From: Robinsoniella peoriensis
Lineage (GTDB): Bacteria > Bacillota > Clostridia > Lachnospirales > Lachnospiraceae
Strand: one strand, 5' to 3'
DNA length: 64,000 bases
NCBI RefSeq assembly: GCF_042680125.1
Contig: NZ_JBHTNY010000004.1
Part shown: positions 16,813 through 24,814 of the stretch, in pieces
How positions within the stretch are numbered: position 1 is the stretch's first letter
How the letters are laid out: each line of letters begins with the position of its first letter
The notes under the pieces: model-generated
What the model was told of the DNA's origin: nothing
The model's input: only the letters and a program-made list of their open reading frames with translations
The model's database searches: none
Position numbers and translations under genes: made by a program

Positions 16813-16893
16813 GAGGGGATGATGCGTGATATGTTCAGGCAGTGAGGCAGACGTGTCATGAAATTTGAAACATCTGTGAAACTGCGCCGGGAG

Positions 16894-16922
16894 TTGCACC
16901 TGGAAATGTTGTATGATATAAT
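16894..16922 (+). promoter_or_regulatory. Sigma-A promoter for the tagD operon
   Basis: TTGCAC (16894-16899), a 17-nt spacer and consensus TATAAT (16917-16922). It predicts a leader of about 145 nt before tagD. The leader contains a 10-bp stem (GTTGAAAGAA with TTCTTTCAAC) and the two-hairpin motif at 17036-17075. Confidence 0.7.
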
Positions 16923-17035
16923 ATCTGGAATGTTTATTACGGAACGTACATTTAGATGAGGTGAAACGTTGAAAGAAAAAATAAGAAATGGAAAGGAAGC
17001 CACGCTGTAATTCTTTCAACTTGTTTTATTTGTGG

Positions 17036-17075
17036 CAGTATCGCAGAAAACCTGCGGTATGCAATGGGCATAAAG
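17036..17075 (+). ncRNA. Two-hairpin 5' leader motif, copy 2, before tagD
   Basis: CAGT leads into a stem at 17040-17046 paired with 17052-17058 (loop AAAAC). A second hairpin follows (17059-17062 with 17068-17071, loop AATGG), ending 4 nt before the tagD ATG at 17076. Compared with copy 1, a T-A pair has become C-G, and G-T and T-G wobbles in the second stem have become G-C and C-G, while the loop AATGG is unchanged. This pattern points to a conserved RNA structure. Function is unknown. Confidence 0.45.
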
Positions 17076-17465
17076 ATGAAAAAAATTATTACCTATGGAA
17101 CATATGATTTACTCCATTATGGACATGTTAATCTGCTTCAGAGAGCCAAGGCGCTTGGAGACTACCTGATCGTAGCATTGTCTACGGATGAATTTAACTG
17201 GGATGAAAAACAGAAAAAATGTTATTTTCCATATAGTGAAAGAAAACGTCTGCTGGAGTCGATCCGCTACGTGGATCTTGTGATCCCTGAAAATTCCTGG
17301 GACCAGAAGATCAGTGATGTGAAAGAATTCAAAGTGGATACCTTTGTAATGGGGGATGACTGGGAAGGAAAGTTTGATTTCCTGAAAGAATACTGTGATG
17401 TGGTATATCTGCCCAGAACGCCTGAGATTTCCACAACCCAGATAAAACAGGATTTAAAGAAATAG
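17076..17465 (+). CDS. tagD: Glycerol-3-phosphate cytidylyltransferase
   Basis: 129 residues, the normal size for TagD. It opens with the family N terminus MKKIITYGTYDLLHYGHVNL containing the HxGH catalytic motif at 14-17. WDEKQKK and YSERKRLLESIRYVD follow, and the ISTTQIK nucleotide-binding motif is at the C terminus. It makes CDP-glycerol from CTP and sn-glycerol-3-phosphate for the glycerophosphotransferases at 14318, 15541 and 19017. Start 17076 is the canonical TagD start; the ATG four codons earlier lies in the leader hairpin. It heads an operon with the ABC exporter. Confidence 0.95.
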   Translation: MKKIITYGTYDLLHYGHVNLLQRAKALGDYLIVALSTDEFNWDEKQKKCYFPYSERKRLLESIRYVDLVIPENSWDQKISDVKEFKVDTFVMGDDWEGKFDFLKEYCDVVYLPRTPEISTTQIKQDLKK

Positions 17466-17479
17466 GAGCCGGAAAATTC

Positions 17480-18271
17480 ATGAAACGATTTATTAATGAT
17501 ATTAAAAAATTTTATCAATATACCATGTATGCTGCCAGATCTGAGCTGAAATCGGAAGTTGCCAGTTCTTATTTAAACTGGCTGTGGTGGATATTAGATC
17601 CGCTGCTTTTTATGATGGTATATACTTTTATTGCTCAGATAGTGTTCAGCAATAAAAAAATAGATTTTTTCCCAATCTATGTATTTATCGGCCTTTCTGT
17701 CTGGAATTTCTTCAATAAGGTGGTTATCAGCAGTGTAAGGGTTGTAAAAAGCAATAGTGCGGTTGTTTCTAAAGTGTATGTACCTAAATATATGCTGATT
17801 TTAAAAAATATGCTGGTAAACGGATTTAAAATGATGGTTTCTTTTGGACTGGTAATTATCATGATGGTTATCTGGAGAGTACCATTTAGTTTTAAGATCT
17901 TATATTTCATACCGCTGATCCTGATCCTTTGTCTGTTTACCTTCGGTATAAGTGCAATCGTATGCCATTTTGGCGTATTTATCGAAGACCTGCAGAATAT
18001 TTTGACGGTATTTTTGAAATTGATCTTTTATATGTCAGGAGTATTTTATGCAATAGATTCTATGAATCAGATACCGGCACCTATTAAGAATCTCCTGCTT
18101 AATTTTAACCCTGCTGCATTTATAATGTATTCTCTGAGACGCACAATGCTGTATTCCCAGTTCCCTCACCATAAATTTATGTTAATGTGGCTGGTGATCG
18201 GTTTTGTTCTGTCGTGCATAGGTGTGCGGGTGATTTACAAATATGAGAACAGTTACGTGAAGGTGATATAG
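17480..18271 (+). CDS. tagG: Teichoic acid/polysaccharide ABC transporter permease (TagG/Wzm-like)
   Basis: A 263-residue ABC-2 type permease. The N terminus is amphipathic and cytoplasmic (KKFYQYTMYAARSELKSEVA), a characteristic of TagG/RfbA-type permeases, with the SYLNWLWWILDPLLFMMVYTF membrane entry after it. About six membrane helices follow, with LKLIFYMSGVFYAIDSM in the last third. It forms the channel of a half-transporter with the ATPase whose ATG directly abuts its stop codon. The pair exports the lipid-linked polymer made by the tag-like enzymes. TAGGAG lies upstream of the start. Confidence 0.9.
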   Translation: MKRFINDIKKFYQYTMYAARSELKSEVASSYLNWLWWILDPLLFMMVYTFIAQIVFSNKKIDFFPIYVFIGLSVWNFFNKVVISSVRVVKSNSAVVSKVYVPKYMLILKNMLVNGFKMMVSFGLVIIMMVIWRVPFSFKILYFIPLILILCLFTFGISAIVCHFGVFIEDLQNILTVFLKLIFYMSGVFYAIDSMNQIPAPIKNLLLNFNPAAFIMYSLRRTMLYSQFPHHKFMLMWLVIGFVLSCIGVRVIYKYENSYVKVI

Positions 18272-19003
18272 ATGAGTGTTGAAAATGCGATTAAGGTGGA
18301 AGACCTGAATATTTCTTATAAATGCTTAAATGCATATTCCATCAAAAAGAACTTTTTTAAATTAAAGAAGACAAAGACGGAAGTCCATGAGGCGGTAAAA
18401 AATGTTTCTTTTCAGGTGCGGGAAGGAGAAATTCTCGGTATTGTTGGGAAGAACGGCAGTGGAAAATCCACAATGCTCCGGGCTATTGCGGGGATTTTCT
18501 CACCGGATTCCGGAACCATTGACCTCTTTGGACATACCGTATCACTCCTGTCCATTGGAGTTGGTTTTCAGAAAAGCCTGTCCGGTAAGGAAAATATTAT
18601 GCTTTCCGGTATGCTCCTTGGATTTACGGAAGAAGAGGTTCGCAGACAGATGCCTGAGATTATAGAATTTGCAGGACTTGGTAAATTTATTAACATGCCG
18701 GTGAAGACCTATTCCAGCGGTATGTATTCCAAGCTGGCATTTTCCATTACCGCTATTTTAAAGACCGACATAATGCTCATTGACGAAGTATTAAGTGTTG
18801 GTGATGCAAAATTCAAAAAGAAGAGTTACCGCAAGATGAAAGAACTGATCAGTGAAAAGGATCGTACCGTAGTCATTGTATCCCATAATAACGATACCCT
18901 CAGATCACTGTGTGACCGGATCCTGTGGCTCCATGACGGGGAAGTTAAGATGCTTGGAACTGCAGAAGAAGTTTTGCCGGTATATGAAGAATTTATGCAG
19001 TAA
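18272..19003 (+). CDS. tagH: Teichoic acid/polysaccharide ABC transporter ATP-binding protein (TagH/Wzt-like)
   Basis: 243 residues: Walker A GKNGSGKS at 59-66, signature YSSGMYSKLAF near 151, Walker B DIMLIDEVLSVGD around 170, and an H-loop VSHNN about 205. The N-terminal extension (YKCLNAYSIKKNFFKLKKTK) before Walker A is typical of TagH/KpsT/Wzt exporters. It ends soon after the nucleotide-binding domain, so it lacks the carbohydrate-binding C-terminal domain of long Wzt proteins and the SH3-like extension of Bacillus TagH. That suggests export without recognition of a modified chain end. Confidence 0.92.
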   Translation: MSVENAIKVEDLNISYKCLNAYSIKKNFFKLKKTKTEVHEAVKNVSFQVREGEILGIVGKNGSGKSTMLRAIAGIFSPDSGTIDLFGHTVSLLSIGVGFQKSLSGKENIMLSGMLLGFTEEEVRRQMPEIIEFAGLGKFINMPVKTYSSGMYSKLAFSITAILKTDIMLIDEVLSVGDAKFKKKSYRKMKELISEKDRTVVIVSHNNDTLRSLCDRILWLHDGEVKMLGTAEEVLPVYEEFMQ

Positions 19004-19016
19004 GGAGGCATTAGGC

Positions 19017-20297
19017 ATGTCAAAGAACAAAAGTTTAGCAGGGAGACTGCATGGTAAAATAAAAAGAACTCTGAAAAAATGCAGCAGCAATCATCCTGCA
19101 GTATTAAAATTCTACCGGAAATATGTGTATTTGATGCGTAGACTGAAATGTAGCTGGTATGGTATTAAGACACCAACAGACAGCCATATGGTTATCTTTA
19201 CGGGCTTTTTCGGCTCACAGTATGGTGACAGCCCAAGGGCATTGTATGAGGCGATGCTGGCAGATGAAGCTTATAAAGATTTTCAATTTGTATGGGTGTT
19301 TAAGAATACAAAGAATTTTGAGTTTTTAAAAGAAAACAAAAATACTTTTATTATAAAAGTGCGTTCCAAAAAGTATTATGAATATCATGCGAAAGCGAAA
19401 TACTGGGTATGCAATGCATCTGTGACCAACTATCTTTATCCGAAGAGGGACCAGGTAGTCATACAGACATGGCATGGTACCCCTTTAAAAAGGCTTGGAC
19501 TGGATATTGAATTTGACAGTGATAAAAAACGTTCCCTAAAGGAAAACTATCATAAATACAAACAGCATGTGAAGAAGCTGGATTATTTCCTGTCTCCTTC
19601 TAAGTTTGCAAGTGAAAAATTTGATACCTCTTTTGGAATTTCCCGGTTCGGTAAAGAAGGGATTCTCCTGGAAACCGGATATCCCAGAAATGATTTTCTT
19701 TTCACACACACCGGTCAGGATGTGGAGCGTTTAAAAGAACAGCTTCATATCGGGAAGGATAAAAAGGCGATCCTATACGTTCCAACCTGGAGAGATAATC
19801 AGTATGTGGAAGGACAGGGATATCTCTATCAGCAGCATGTGGATCTGGATGCCCTGGCGGAGAAACTGGGAGATGAATACGTAATTTTATTCCGTACCCA
19901 TCACCTGAATAAATTCACGGGTGAATACCGCTATCCGGAAAGAATCGTGGACGTATCGGAACATAATGATATCAATGAACTGTATGTTGTCAGCGATATG
20001 CTGATAACCGATTATTCCAGTGCATTTTTTGATTTTGCAAATTTAAAAAGACCGGTATTGTTCTATATGTATGATCTGGATGAATATATGAACCAGATCC
20101 GCGGCTTCTATCTGGAGCTGGAAGAACTTCCAGGACCAATTATTCAGGAAGAAAGCAAGCTTGCGGATGCCATCACGGATCTGTTTGCTAACTTTACGGT
20201 AGATGAAAAATATCAGTCATTCAATCAGAAATTTAATTATCTGGATGGACCTGATACCAGTAAGAAAGTTTTGGATATCTGTATTCCGGCGAAGTAA
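19017..20297 (+). CDS. CDP-glycerol glycerophosphotransferase (TagF-like), copy 3
   Basis: A 426-residue enzyme with IQTWHGTPLKRLGLDI, GYPRNDFLF, YVPTWRDN, LFRTHHLNK and ITDYSSAFFDFANLKRPV, closely following the gene at 15541. Start at 19017 is given by AAGGAGG just upstream; earlier starts overlap the ABC ATPase gene and lack a site. Its location directly after tagGH suggests that it makes the main poly(glycerol-phosphate)-type chain exported by that transporter. Having two near-paralogues allows one to prime and the other to polymerise, or the two to act on different polymers. Confidence 0.88.
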   Translation: MSKNKSLAGRLHGKIKRTLKKCSSNHPAVLKFYRKYVYLMRRLKCSWYGIKTPTDSHMVIFTGFFGSQYGDSPRALYEAMLADEAYKDFQFVWVFKNTKNFEFLKENKNTFIIKVRSKKYYEYHAKAKYWVCNASVTNYLYPKRDQVVIQTWHGTPLKRLGLDIEFDSDKKRSLKENYHKYKQHVKKLDYFLSPSKFASEKFDTSFGISRFGKEGILLETGYPRNDFLFTHTGQDVERLKEQLHIGKDKKAILYVPTWRDNQYVEGQGYLYQQHVDLDALAEKLGDEYVILFRTHHLNKFTGEYRYPERIVDVSEHNDINELYVVSDMLITDYSSAFFDFANLKRPVLFYMYDLDEYMNQIRGFYLELEELPGPIIQEESKLADAITDLFANFTVDEKYQSFNQKFNYLDGPDTSKKVLDICIPAK

Positions 20298-20368
20298 AAT
20301 AAATTTTTACAGATCCGAAATGCAGGGAAGATATCATTTACGAAATTATAGAAGTCAGAGGTGTAATA

Positions 20369-21280
20369 ATGGGATTCGCAGAAAAACTGAAAGTCGGCAT
20401 TGGCTGGCGCGTGAAAAAGATAATTCGATTCATAAAAAAAGGTTTTCGACGTATTAAGAAGCTGATAAAACTGGTTTTTAAGAAAACAAAAGAAGGTTAC
20501 TTTCGATTATCAGGTGTATTTCGCGGCAGAGGTATCTGTCTGTTGGCAAACAGTAAACGATTAAAGTCTTATAAGGATAAGCATCAGGGTGAACGGTGCT
20601 TTCTGGTGGGAAATGGTCCAAGCTTAACAAGCAGCGATCTGGACCTGATTAAAGATGAGACAACGATTGGCTGCAATATGGTTTATAAAATATTTGACCA
20701 GACAGAGTGGAGGCCCACTTACCATTGCCTTATTGATGTGATGTTTGCAAAAAATCTGTCAGAGGAGATTGCAGACAATGTAGAGGCACCTTTCTTTGTA
20801 AATCTTACTGCTTATCACTATATGAAAAAAAGGCCGAAGGACAGCACCTATGTCTACAATGTGGCAAAAGAACCCTACAAGATCAGTAACAATTTTCTGT
20901 CATATTATGTTCCGTCGGGTGCTACGGTTATGTCATTTATGATAGAACTTGCCATTTACATGGGATTTAAAGAAATCTATCTGATTGGTGTGGACTGTAC
21001 ATCCAGCTTAGCAAAAGACAGCCATTTTATCAAAGATTATCTGAGTGATGATATGAAACAGATGGACGTAAAACGGATTGAGAACCGATTAAAAGCTCAG
21101 GATCTGACAAAAGAAGAGGTATCTGAATATTACAGGCAGAAAGCGATTTTTGCTTATAATAAATTAAATGATTTTGCAAATGAGAGAGATGTCAAGATTT
21201 ACAATGCAACCAGAGGAGGCGCTCTGGAGTCATTTGAAAGAGTAAACCTGAGTGACATACTAGGAGGCGTGAACGCATGA
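20369..21280 (+). CDS. MAF/DUF115 (MptE-like fold) protein, candidate CMP-ulosonate transferase
   Basis: 303 residues. After a basic amphipathic N terminus (1-45), a Rossmann-like domain opens with RCFLVGNGPSLTSSDLDLI; GNGPSL is at 81-86. SGATVMSFMIELAIYMGFKE then IYLIGVD follow in the middle, and DSHFIKDY later. This layout is that of PF01973 (MAF_flag10) proteins; MAF proteins transfer CMP-activated nonulosonic acids in flagellin glycosylation, and GNGPSL also occurs in bacterial GT42 sialyltransferases. The stop codon overlaps the start of the CMP-Kdo-synthetase-like gene (ATGA), so I infer that it uses the CMP-sugar made there. The sugar transferred is unknown. AGAGGTG precedes the start. 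Confidence 0.7.
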   Translation: MGFAEKLKVGIGWRVKKIIRFIKKGFRRIKKLIKLVFKKTKEGYFRLSGVFRGRGICLLANSKRLKSYKDKHQGERCFLVGNGPSLTSSDLDLIKDETTIGCNMVYKIFDQTEWRPTYHCLIDVMFAKNLSEEIADNVEAPFFVNLTAYHYMKKRPKDSTYVYNVAKEPYKISNNFLSYYVPSGATVMSFMIELAIYMGFKEIYLIGVDCTSSLAKDSHFIKDYLSDDMKQMDVKRIENRLKAQDLTKEEVSEYYRQKAIFAYNKLNDFANERDVKIYNATRGGALESFERVNLSDILGGVNA

Positions 21281-22014
21281 AAGTAGTAGGAGTAATACCA
21301 TCAAGATACAAATCAAGCAGATTTCCGGGAAAACCATTGGCGGATCTTCATGGCAAACCAATGATCTGGTGGGTATATCAGCAGGTAAGCAAGGTAAGAA
21401 ACTTTGATGAAGTGTATGTAGCAACGGATAATCAGGAAATTTACGATGTCTGCACGGGATATGGATTCAAGGTGCTAATGACAAGTGAAAAGCACACCAA
21501 TCCTACAGAGCGGACGCACGAAGTATCCGATAAGATTCCTGCAGATATCTACGTGTTTATCGGCGGAGACGAGCCGTTAATCGAAGCCCAGGCAATTGAG
21601 AAAGTAGTGGAAACAGCGAAAAACACACCGGAATTCTTTGTGGCAAATGCAATGACCACGATTAAGACAGGACCGGAAGTTATTGATTTTACAAATATTA
21701 AAATGATTGCAAACGAAGCAGGCGACGGCCTTTATACATCCAGAAGCCCGCTTCCCTATCCAAAGGGGAGTCTGGAGTTCGATTATAAGAAATTCGTTGG
21801 AATCTGCGCATTTACAAAAGAAGCATTGGATTTCTTCGTCACCACTCCACAGAGCTTGCTGGAGAAGGTAGAGGAGTGCGACCTGATCCGCTACATCGAA
21901 CATCATAAAAAAGTGAAATTTGTGGATGTAGACTGCAGAACAGTGTCTGTAGATACACCTAAGGATCTGGAAATGGTAAAGGACCTAATGGTTGCTGAAG
22001 GAATTGTAGGATAG
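21277..22014 (+). CDS. kdsB: CMP-3-deoxy-ulosonate cytidylyltransferase (KdsB homologue)
   Basis: 245 residues, the length of KdsB. VIPSRYKSSRFPGKPLADL at 6-24 holds the CTP-binding R-PGK motif. PTERTHEV at 77-83 and GGDEP at 96-100 (metal/CTP site) follow, with SRSPLPYP about 151 and DTPKDLE near the end. KdsB activates Kdo with CTP in Gram-negatives; in this Gram-positive locus the substrate may be Kdo or another 3-deoxy-2-ulosonic acid. It overlaps the preceding transferase gene by 4 bases and is followed by a HAD phosphatase. AGGAGG is 8 nt upstream. No KdsA or NeuB homologue is visible in the window, which makes the aldolase at 24815 a possible source of the acid. Confidence 0.88.
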   Translation: MKVVGVIPSRYKSSRFPGKPLADLHGKPMIWWVYQQVSKVRNFDEVYVATDNQEIYDVCTGYGFKVLMTSEKHTNPTERTHEVSDKIPADIYVFIGGDEPLIEAQAIEKVVETAKNTPEFFVANAMTTIKTGPEVIDFTNIKMIANEAGDGLYTSRSPLPYPKGSLEFDYKKFVGICAFTKEALDFFVTTPQSLLEKVEECDLIRYIEHHKKVKFVDVDCRTVSVDTPKDLEMVKDLMVAEGIVG

Positions 22015-22022
22015 GAGTTTTT

Positions 22023-22673
22023 ATGTATAAAGCTGTAATATTTGACCTGGACGGCACCCTGCTGGACACTTCAGCAGGCGTACTGAAAAGTGTGGACTAT
22101 ACGATCGAAAAGATGGGTTATCAGCCTCTCGCTGACGAAGTAAAGCGCACTTTTATTGGCCCGCCAATTAAAAAATCATTGATGAAGCAGTATGGATTAT
22201 CAGAAGAAGAAGCCGATCAGGCAACGGAAATTTTCCGGGATCGGTATAAAAACCATGATCTGTTTTTGGCTGAAGCCTATGAGGGTATCTATGATTTGCT
22301 GACTGCCCTGCATTTAAATGGTTACAAAATCGGGGTTGCTACCTTGAAAAGAGAAGACTATGCAATCGAAATACTAGAACATTTTCAAATAAGCAAACAC
22401 TGTGACATAATTTGCGGATCAGATTTTGCCAGCAAAATGACAAAAAAAGATGTACTTCAACGCTGTGAATCCCTCATGGGGCTTGCATTTTCAAAAGAAG
22501 GAATCCTGATCGGGGATACGACTTCTGATGCAGTGGGAGCTTTTGAAGCCGGGGTTGATTTTATGGCGGTCACTTTTGGTTTTGGATTTAGAACTGAAGA
22601 TGATGTTAAAGAGTATCCGTATGTGTTTTCTGCTGATACGGTTGGGGACATCAGGGGATTTTTTGGGGTATAG
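22023..22673 (+). CDS. HAD superfamily phosphatase (Gph/PGP-like)
   Basis: A 216-residue HAD subfamily I enzyme: FDLDGTLLDT at 7-16 (nucleophile and acid aspartates), an alpha-helical cap (about 20-80), the Thr motif in VATLKREDYA about 107, a Lys in KMTKKDVL and GDTTSDAVGA as motif IV. It dephosphorylates a small phosphate ester. Because it directly follows the KdsB homologue, it may remove the phosphate from an ulosonate-8- or 9-phosphate, the role of KdsC in Kdo synthesis; other sugar phosphates are equally possible on sequence alone. It is the last gene before a strong terminator. Confidence 0.85.
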   Translation: MYKAVIFDLDGTLLDTSAGVLKSVDYTIEKMGYQPLADEVKRTFIGPPIKKSLMKQYGLSEEEADQATEIFRDRYKNHDLFLAEAYEGIYDLLTALHLNGYKIGVATLKREDYAIEILEHFQISKHCDIICGSDFASKMTKKDVLQRCESLMGLAFSKEGILIGDTTSDAVGAFEAGVDFMAVTFGFGFRTEDDVKEYPYVFSADTVGDIRGFFGV

Positions 22674-22725
22674 AACCTCGCAGACAGACATGCTTTTTCG
22701 AAAGGATGTCTGTTCGCGGGGTTTT
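22674..22725 (+). terminator. Intrinsic terminator closing the tagD-HAD operon
   Basis: A long hairpin: AACC(T)CGC at 22674-22681 pairs with GCG(G)GGTT at 22716-22723, and ACAGACAT at 22684-22691 with ATGTCTGT at 22706-22713, followed by a TTTT run. It begins directly after the HAD gene stop. Confidence 0.8.
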
Positions 22726-22849
22726 GTGTTAGAACCAGTTTGGAAAGTATTAGCAACAATCTGCTGCGGTTTGCGGAATGAATGGAATTAAGCGATTTTC
22801 AAACAGGCTCCGGAACAGAAAAATATAAATGAGTCAGGGAGATAAGAGG

Positions 22850-24607
22850 ATGGATAAAAGAATGGATAAAAAAGTACTGATTTCGATAATTATACCGGTA
22901 TATAATGTGGAAAAATATTTGAGAAGATGTCTGGATTCTGCTGTAAACCAGACCATGAAAGAAATAGAGGTAGTGGCCATCGATGATGGATCGACAGATA
23001 GTTCAGGTGTGATTCTGGATGAATACAAAAAGAAATATCCGGAGATCATGCAGGTTCTGCATACGGAAAACCATGGGCAGGGAATTGCAAGAAACCTGGC
23101 AATTAAAGAAGCAAAAGGTACATATCTTGCGTTCTGTGATGCAGATGACTACATGATCGAGAATTCCTTAGAGCGCATGTATGCACGTGCCCAAAAAGAA
23201 AATTGTGATTTGATCTATGGCGCTTCCTACCGGGTAAGGGGTAACGGAAAATATCTGTTGGGATTGCTGCCGGGACCGGTTACCAAAGAAAGTATGCTTC
23301 TGGATATTACACCATTTACATTATGGAGCCTTCTGGTAAAAAAAGAACTCTGGGAAAAAACGGGCGGAACAGCAGACATGATTTACCAGGATGTAGCCTA
23401 TATTCCAATCTTGATCGCAGCGGCTGTAAAAGTCGGATATGAGCCGGCTCCGGTTTATTACTGGATGGATCGGGAAGACTCCACAGTACACCGTACAAAA
23501 GAAAAGAAAATTTTAGATTTTGTAAAAGCTGCAAAAATGGCAATTGAGAATATTGATGCAAAATATCGTAATGAAATCGTAATGAATATGGCAGAAAAGA
23601 CCATTGATAAATCGAAAGCAATGTGGTATTTTGGGGATGAGTTCTTTTCGTATTTCAAGTCACTTACATCTTTGATTGAAAAGAATCCATGCTATCTGGC
23701 TAAGCCGGAGAAGTATAAGGAAATCACCTATTATCTGAGCTTAACAGAGCAGGCAATGCCTAAGAGAATTTATCTGGATGGATTTTCACAGGAAATCACA
23801 TCCGAACAGGCGTCAGAAGCAGCACAGCAGGCCTTTCGTGAAGAGGGGGAGGCAGTGGTGTTAAGTCCGCAAAACTGCGATGTGCATGAAAACCAGATGA
23901 TAGAGCAGGCATTTCTTCAAAAGAATTTTAAATTGGTAGTCGGATATTTTGCGTTAAAGAAAATTTATGCAGAAGGCGGATTTTATCTTGGCTCCAACAT
24001 GAAAATAAATGGACCATTTGATTGTATGCGCTGTTATCCGGCATTCTTTAGCTTTTTTGATGAAGAACATTTTTCAGATAAGGTATTTGGCGCAGCAAAG
24101 GGCAACCCTGTTATAAAAGAGATAATTAACGGGTTGGTCAATTGTAAAACCCAGACAGAGGCAGATCCGGAAAGACAGATAGAGAGTGTGCTTAAAGGGA
24201 AGTATGCTGTAGAGATGAATGGAAGAACCACTTATTCAAAATATCCATTTGTATTATTATCACCACTGGCAACAATGACGCCGGTCAAAGGAACCATAAT
24301 AGATCTGAGTCAATGTACGCAGTTTGACATGAATCCGAAAGAATTATTTACAATTCCAAAATCAATCCTTGCCGGAATTGCAAATTATCCGGTGCCGTGG
24401 CAGGGTACTCAGATTAAGAATTGGAAGTTTAAATACGGAGAAACAAAAAAGCAGTGTGATGAGCTTAAGAAAAAATATAAGAAATGTACAGCTGAATTAA
24501 AAGAGATAAAGAATACAGATGAATACCGTGTAGGCAATGCGTTGAAAAAGAATGGATTTGGAAGATTGATTATGCGCATGTGTCTGAAGATTTTGGGAAG
24601 CAGATAG
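22850..24607 (+). CDS. Two-domain glycosyltransferase: GT2 plus GT32-like domain
   Basis: 585 residues from the chosen ATG at 22850, which has AGGGAG about 8 nt upstream; an in-frame ATG at 22829 lacks a site. Residues about 5-230 are a GT2 domain: IIPVYNVEKYLRRCLDSA, AIDDGSTDSSG and AFCDADDYM (DXD). About 290-520 resembles the sugar-binding domain of GT32 (KRIYLDGF at the start, FALKKIYAEGGFYLGSN in the middle), but the usual DXD after the YGGIYLD-like strand is replaced by GSN, so this half may be catalytically altered. A charged coiled-coil-like tail (520-570) ends the protein. Acceptor and donors are unknown. Confidence 0.75.
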   Translation: MDKRMDKKVLISIIIPVYNVEKYLRRCLDSAVNQTMKEIEVVAIDDGSTDSSGVILDEYKKKYPEIMQVLHTENHGQGIARNLAIKEAKGTYLAFCDADDYMIENSLERMYARAQKENCDLIYGASYRVRGNGKYLLGLLPGPVTKESMLLDITPFTLWSLLVKKELWEKTGGTADMIYQDVAYIPILIAAAVKVGYEPAPVYYWMDREDSTVHRTKEKKILDFVKAAKMAIENIDAKYRNEIVMNMAEKTIDKSKAMWYFGDEFFSYFKSLTSLIEKNPCYLAKPEKYKEITYYLSLTEQAMPKRIYLDGFSQEITSEQASEAAQQAFREEGEAVVLSPQNCDVHENQMIEQAFLQKNFKLVVGYFALKKIYAEGGFYLGSNMKINGPFDCMRCYPAFFSFFDEEHFSDKVFGAAKGNPVIKEIINGLVNCKTQTEADPERQIESVLKGKYAVEMNGRTTYSKYPFVLLSPLATMTPVKGTIIDLSQCTQFDMNPKELFTIPKSILAGIANYPVPWQGTQIKNWKFKYGETKKQCDELKKKYKKCTAELKEIKNTDEYRVGNALKKNGFGRLIMRMCLKILGSR

Positions 24608-24701
24608 AATAGATCAGTAGAAATTTGCAGCATTGCAAAAGAATAAAGCACAGAATATAATATATCAAAAGTCTGAATGCTGACCATAAATAGGAAAATA
24701 C

Positions 24702-24730
24702 TTCACAAAATACTAATTTACCTGTATAAT
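24702..24730 (+). promoter_or_regulatory. Promoter for the aldolase-like gene
   Basis: TTCACA (24702-24707), a 17-nt spacer and consensus TATAAT (24725-24730), 84 bases before the start codon at 24815, which is preceded by AGGAGA. Confidence 0.6.
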
Positions 24731-24814
24731 AGGTTCTGTATTACAGTAACCTATATCAGTTTTTGTAAAACAATATATTGAAGAGTCAATATATTTTAAG
24801 AACAGGAGAATAAA

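Noticed and set aside
16474..17019. 181-codon open frame on the minus strand
   Set aside because: It runs antisense over the conserved TagF-like gene and the tagD promoter region; no ribosome-binding site or recognisable domain. The motif-rich + strand gene explains its 3' two thirds.
22730..22829. Third copy of the two-hairpin leader motif
   Set aside because: AGTATTAGCA...TGCTGCGG followed by AATGAATGG is loosely similar, but the stem pairing and distance to the start codon differ; too weak to call.
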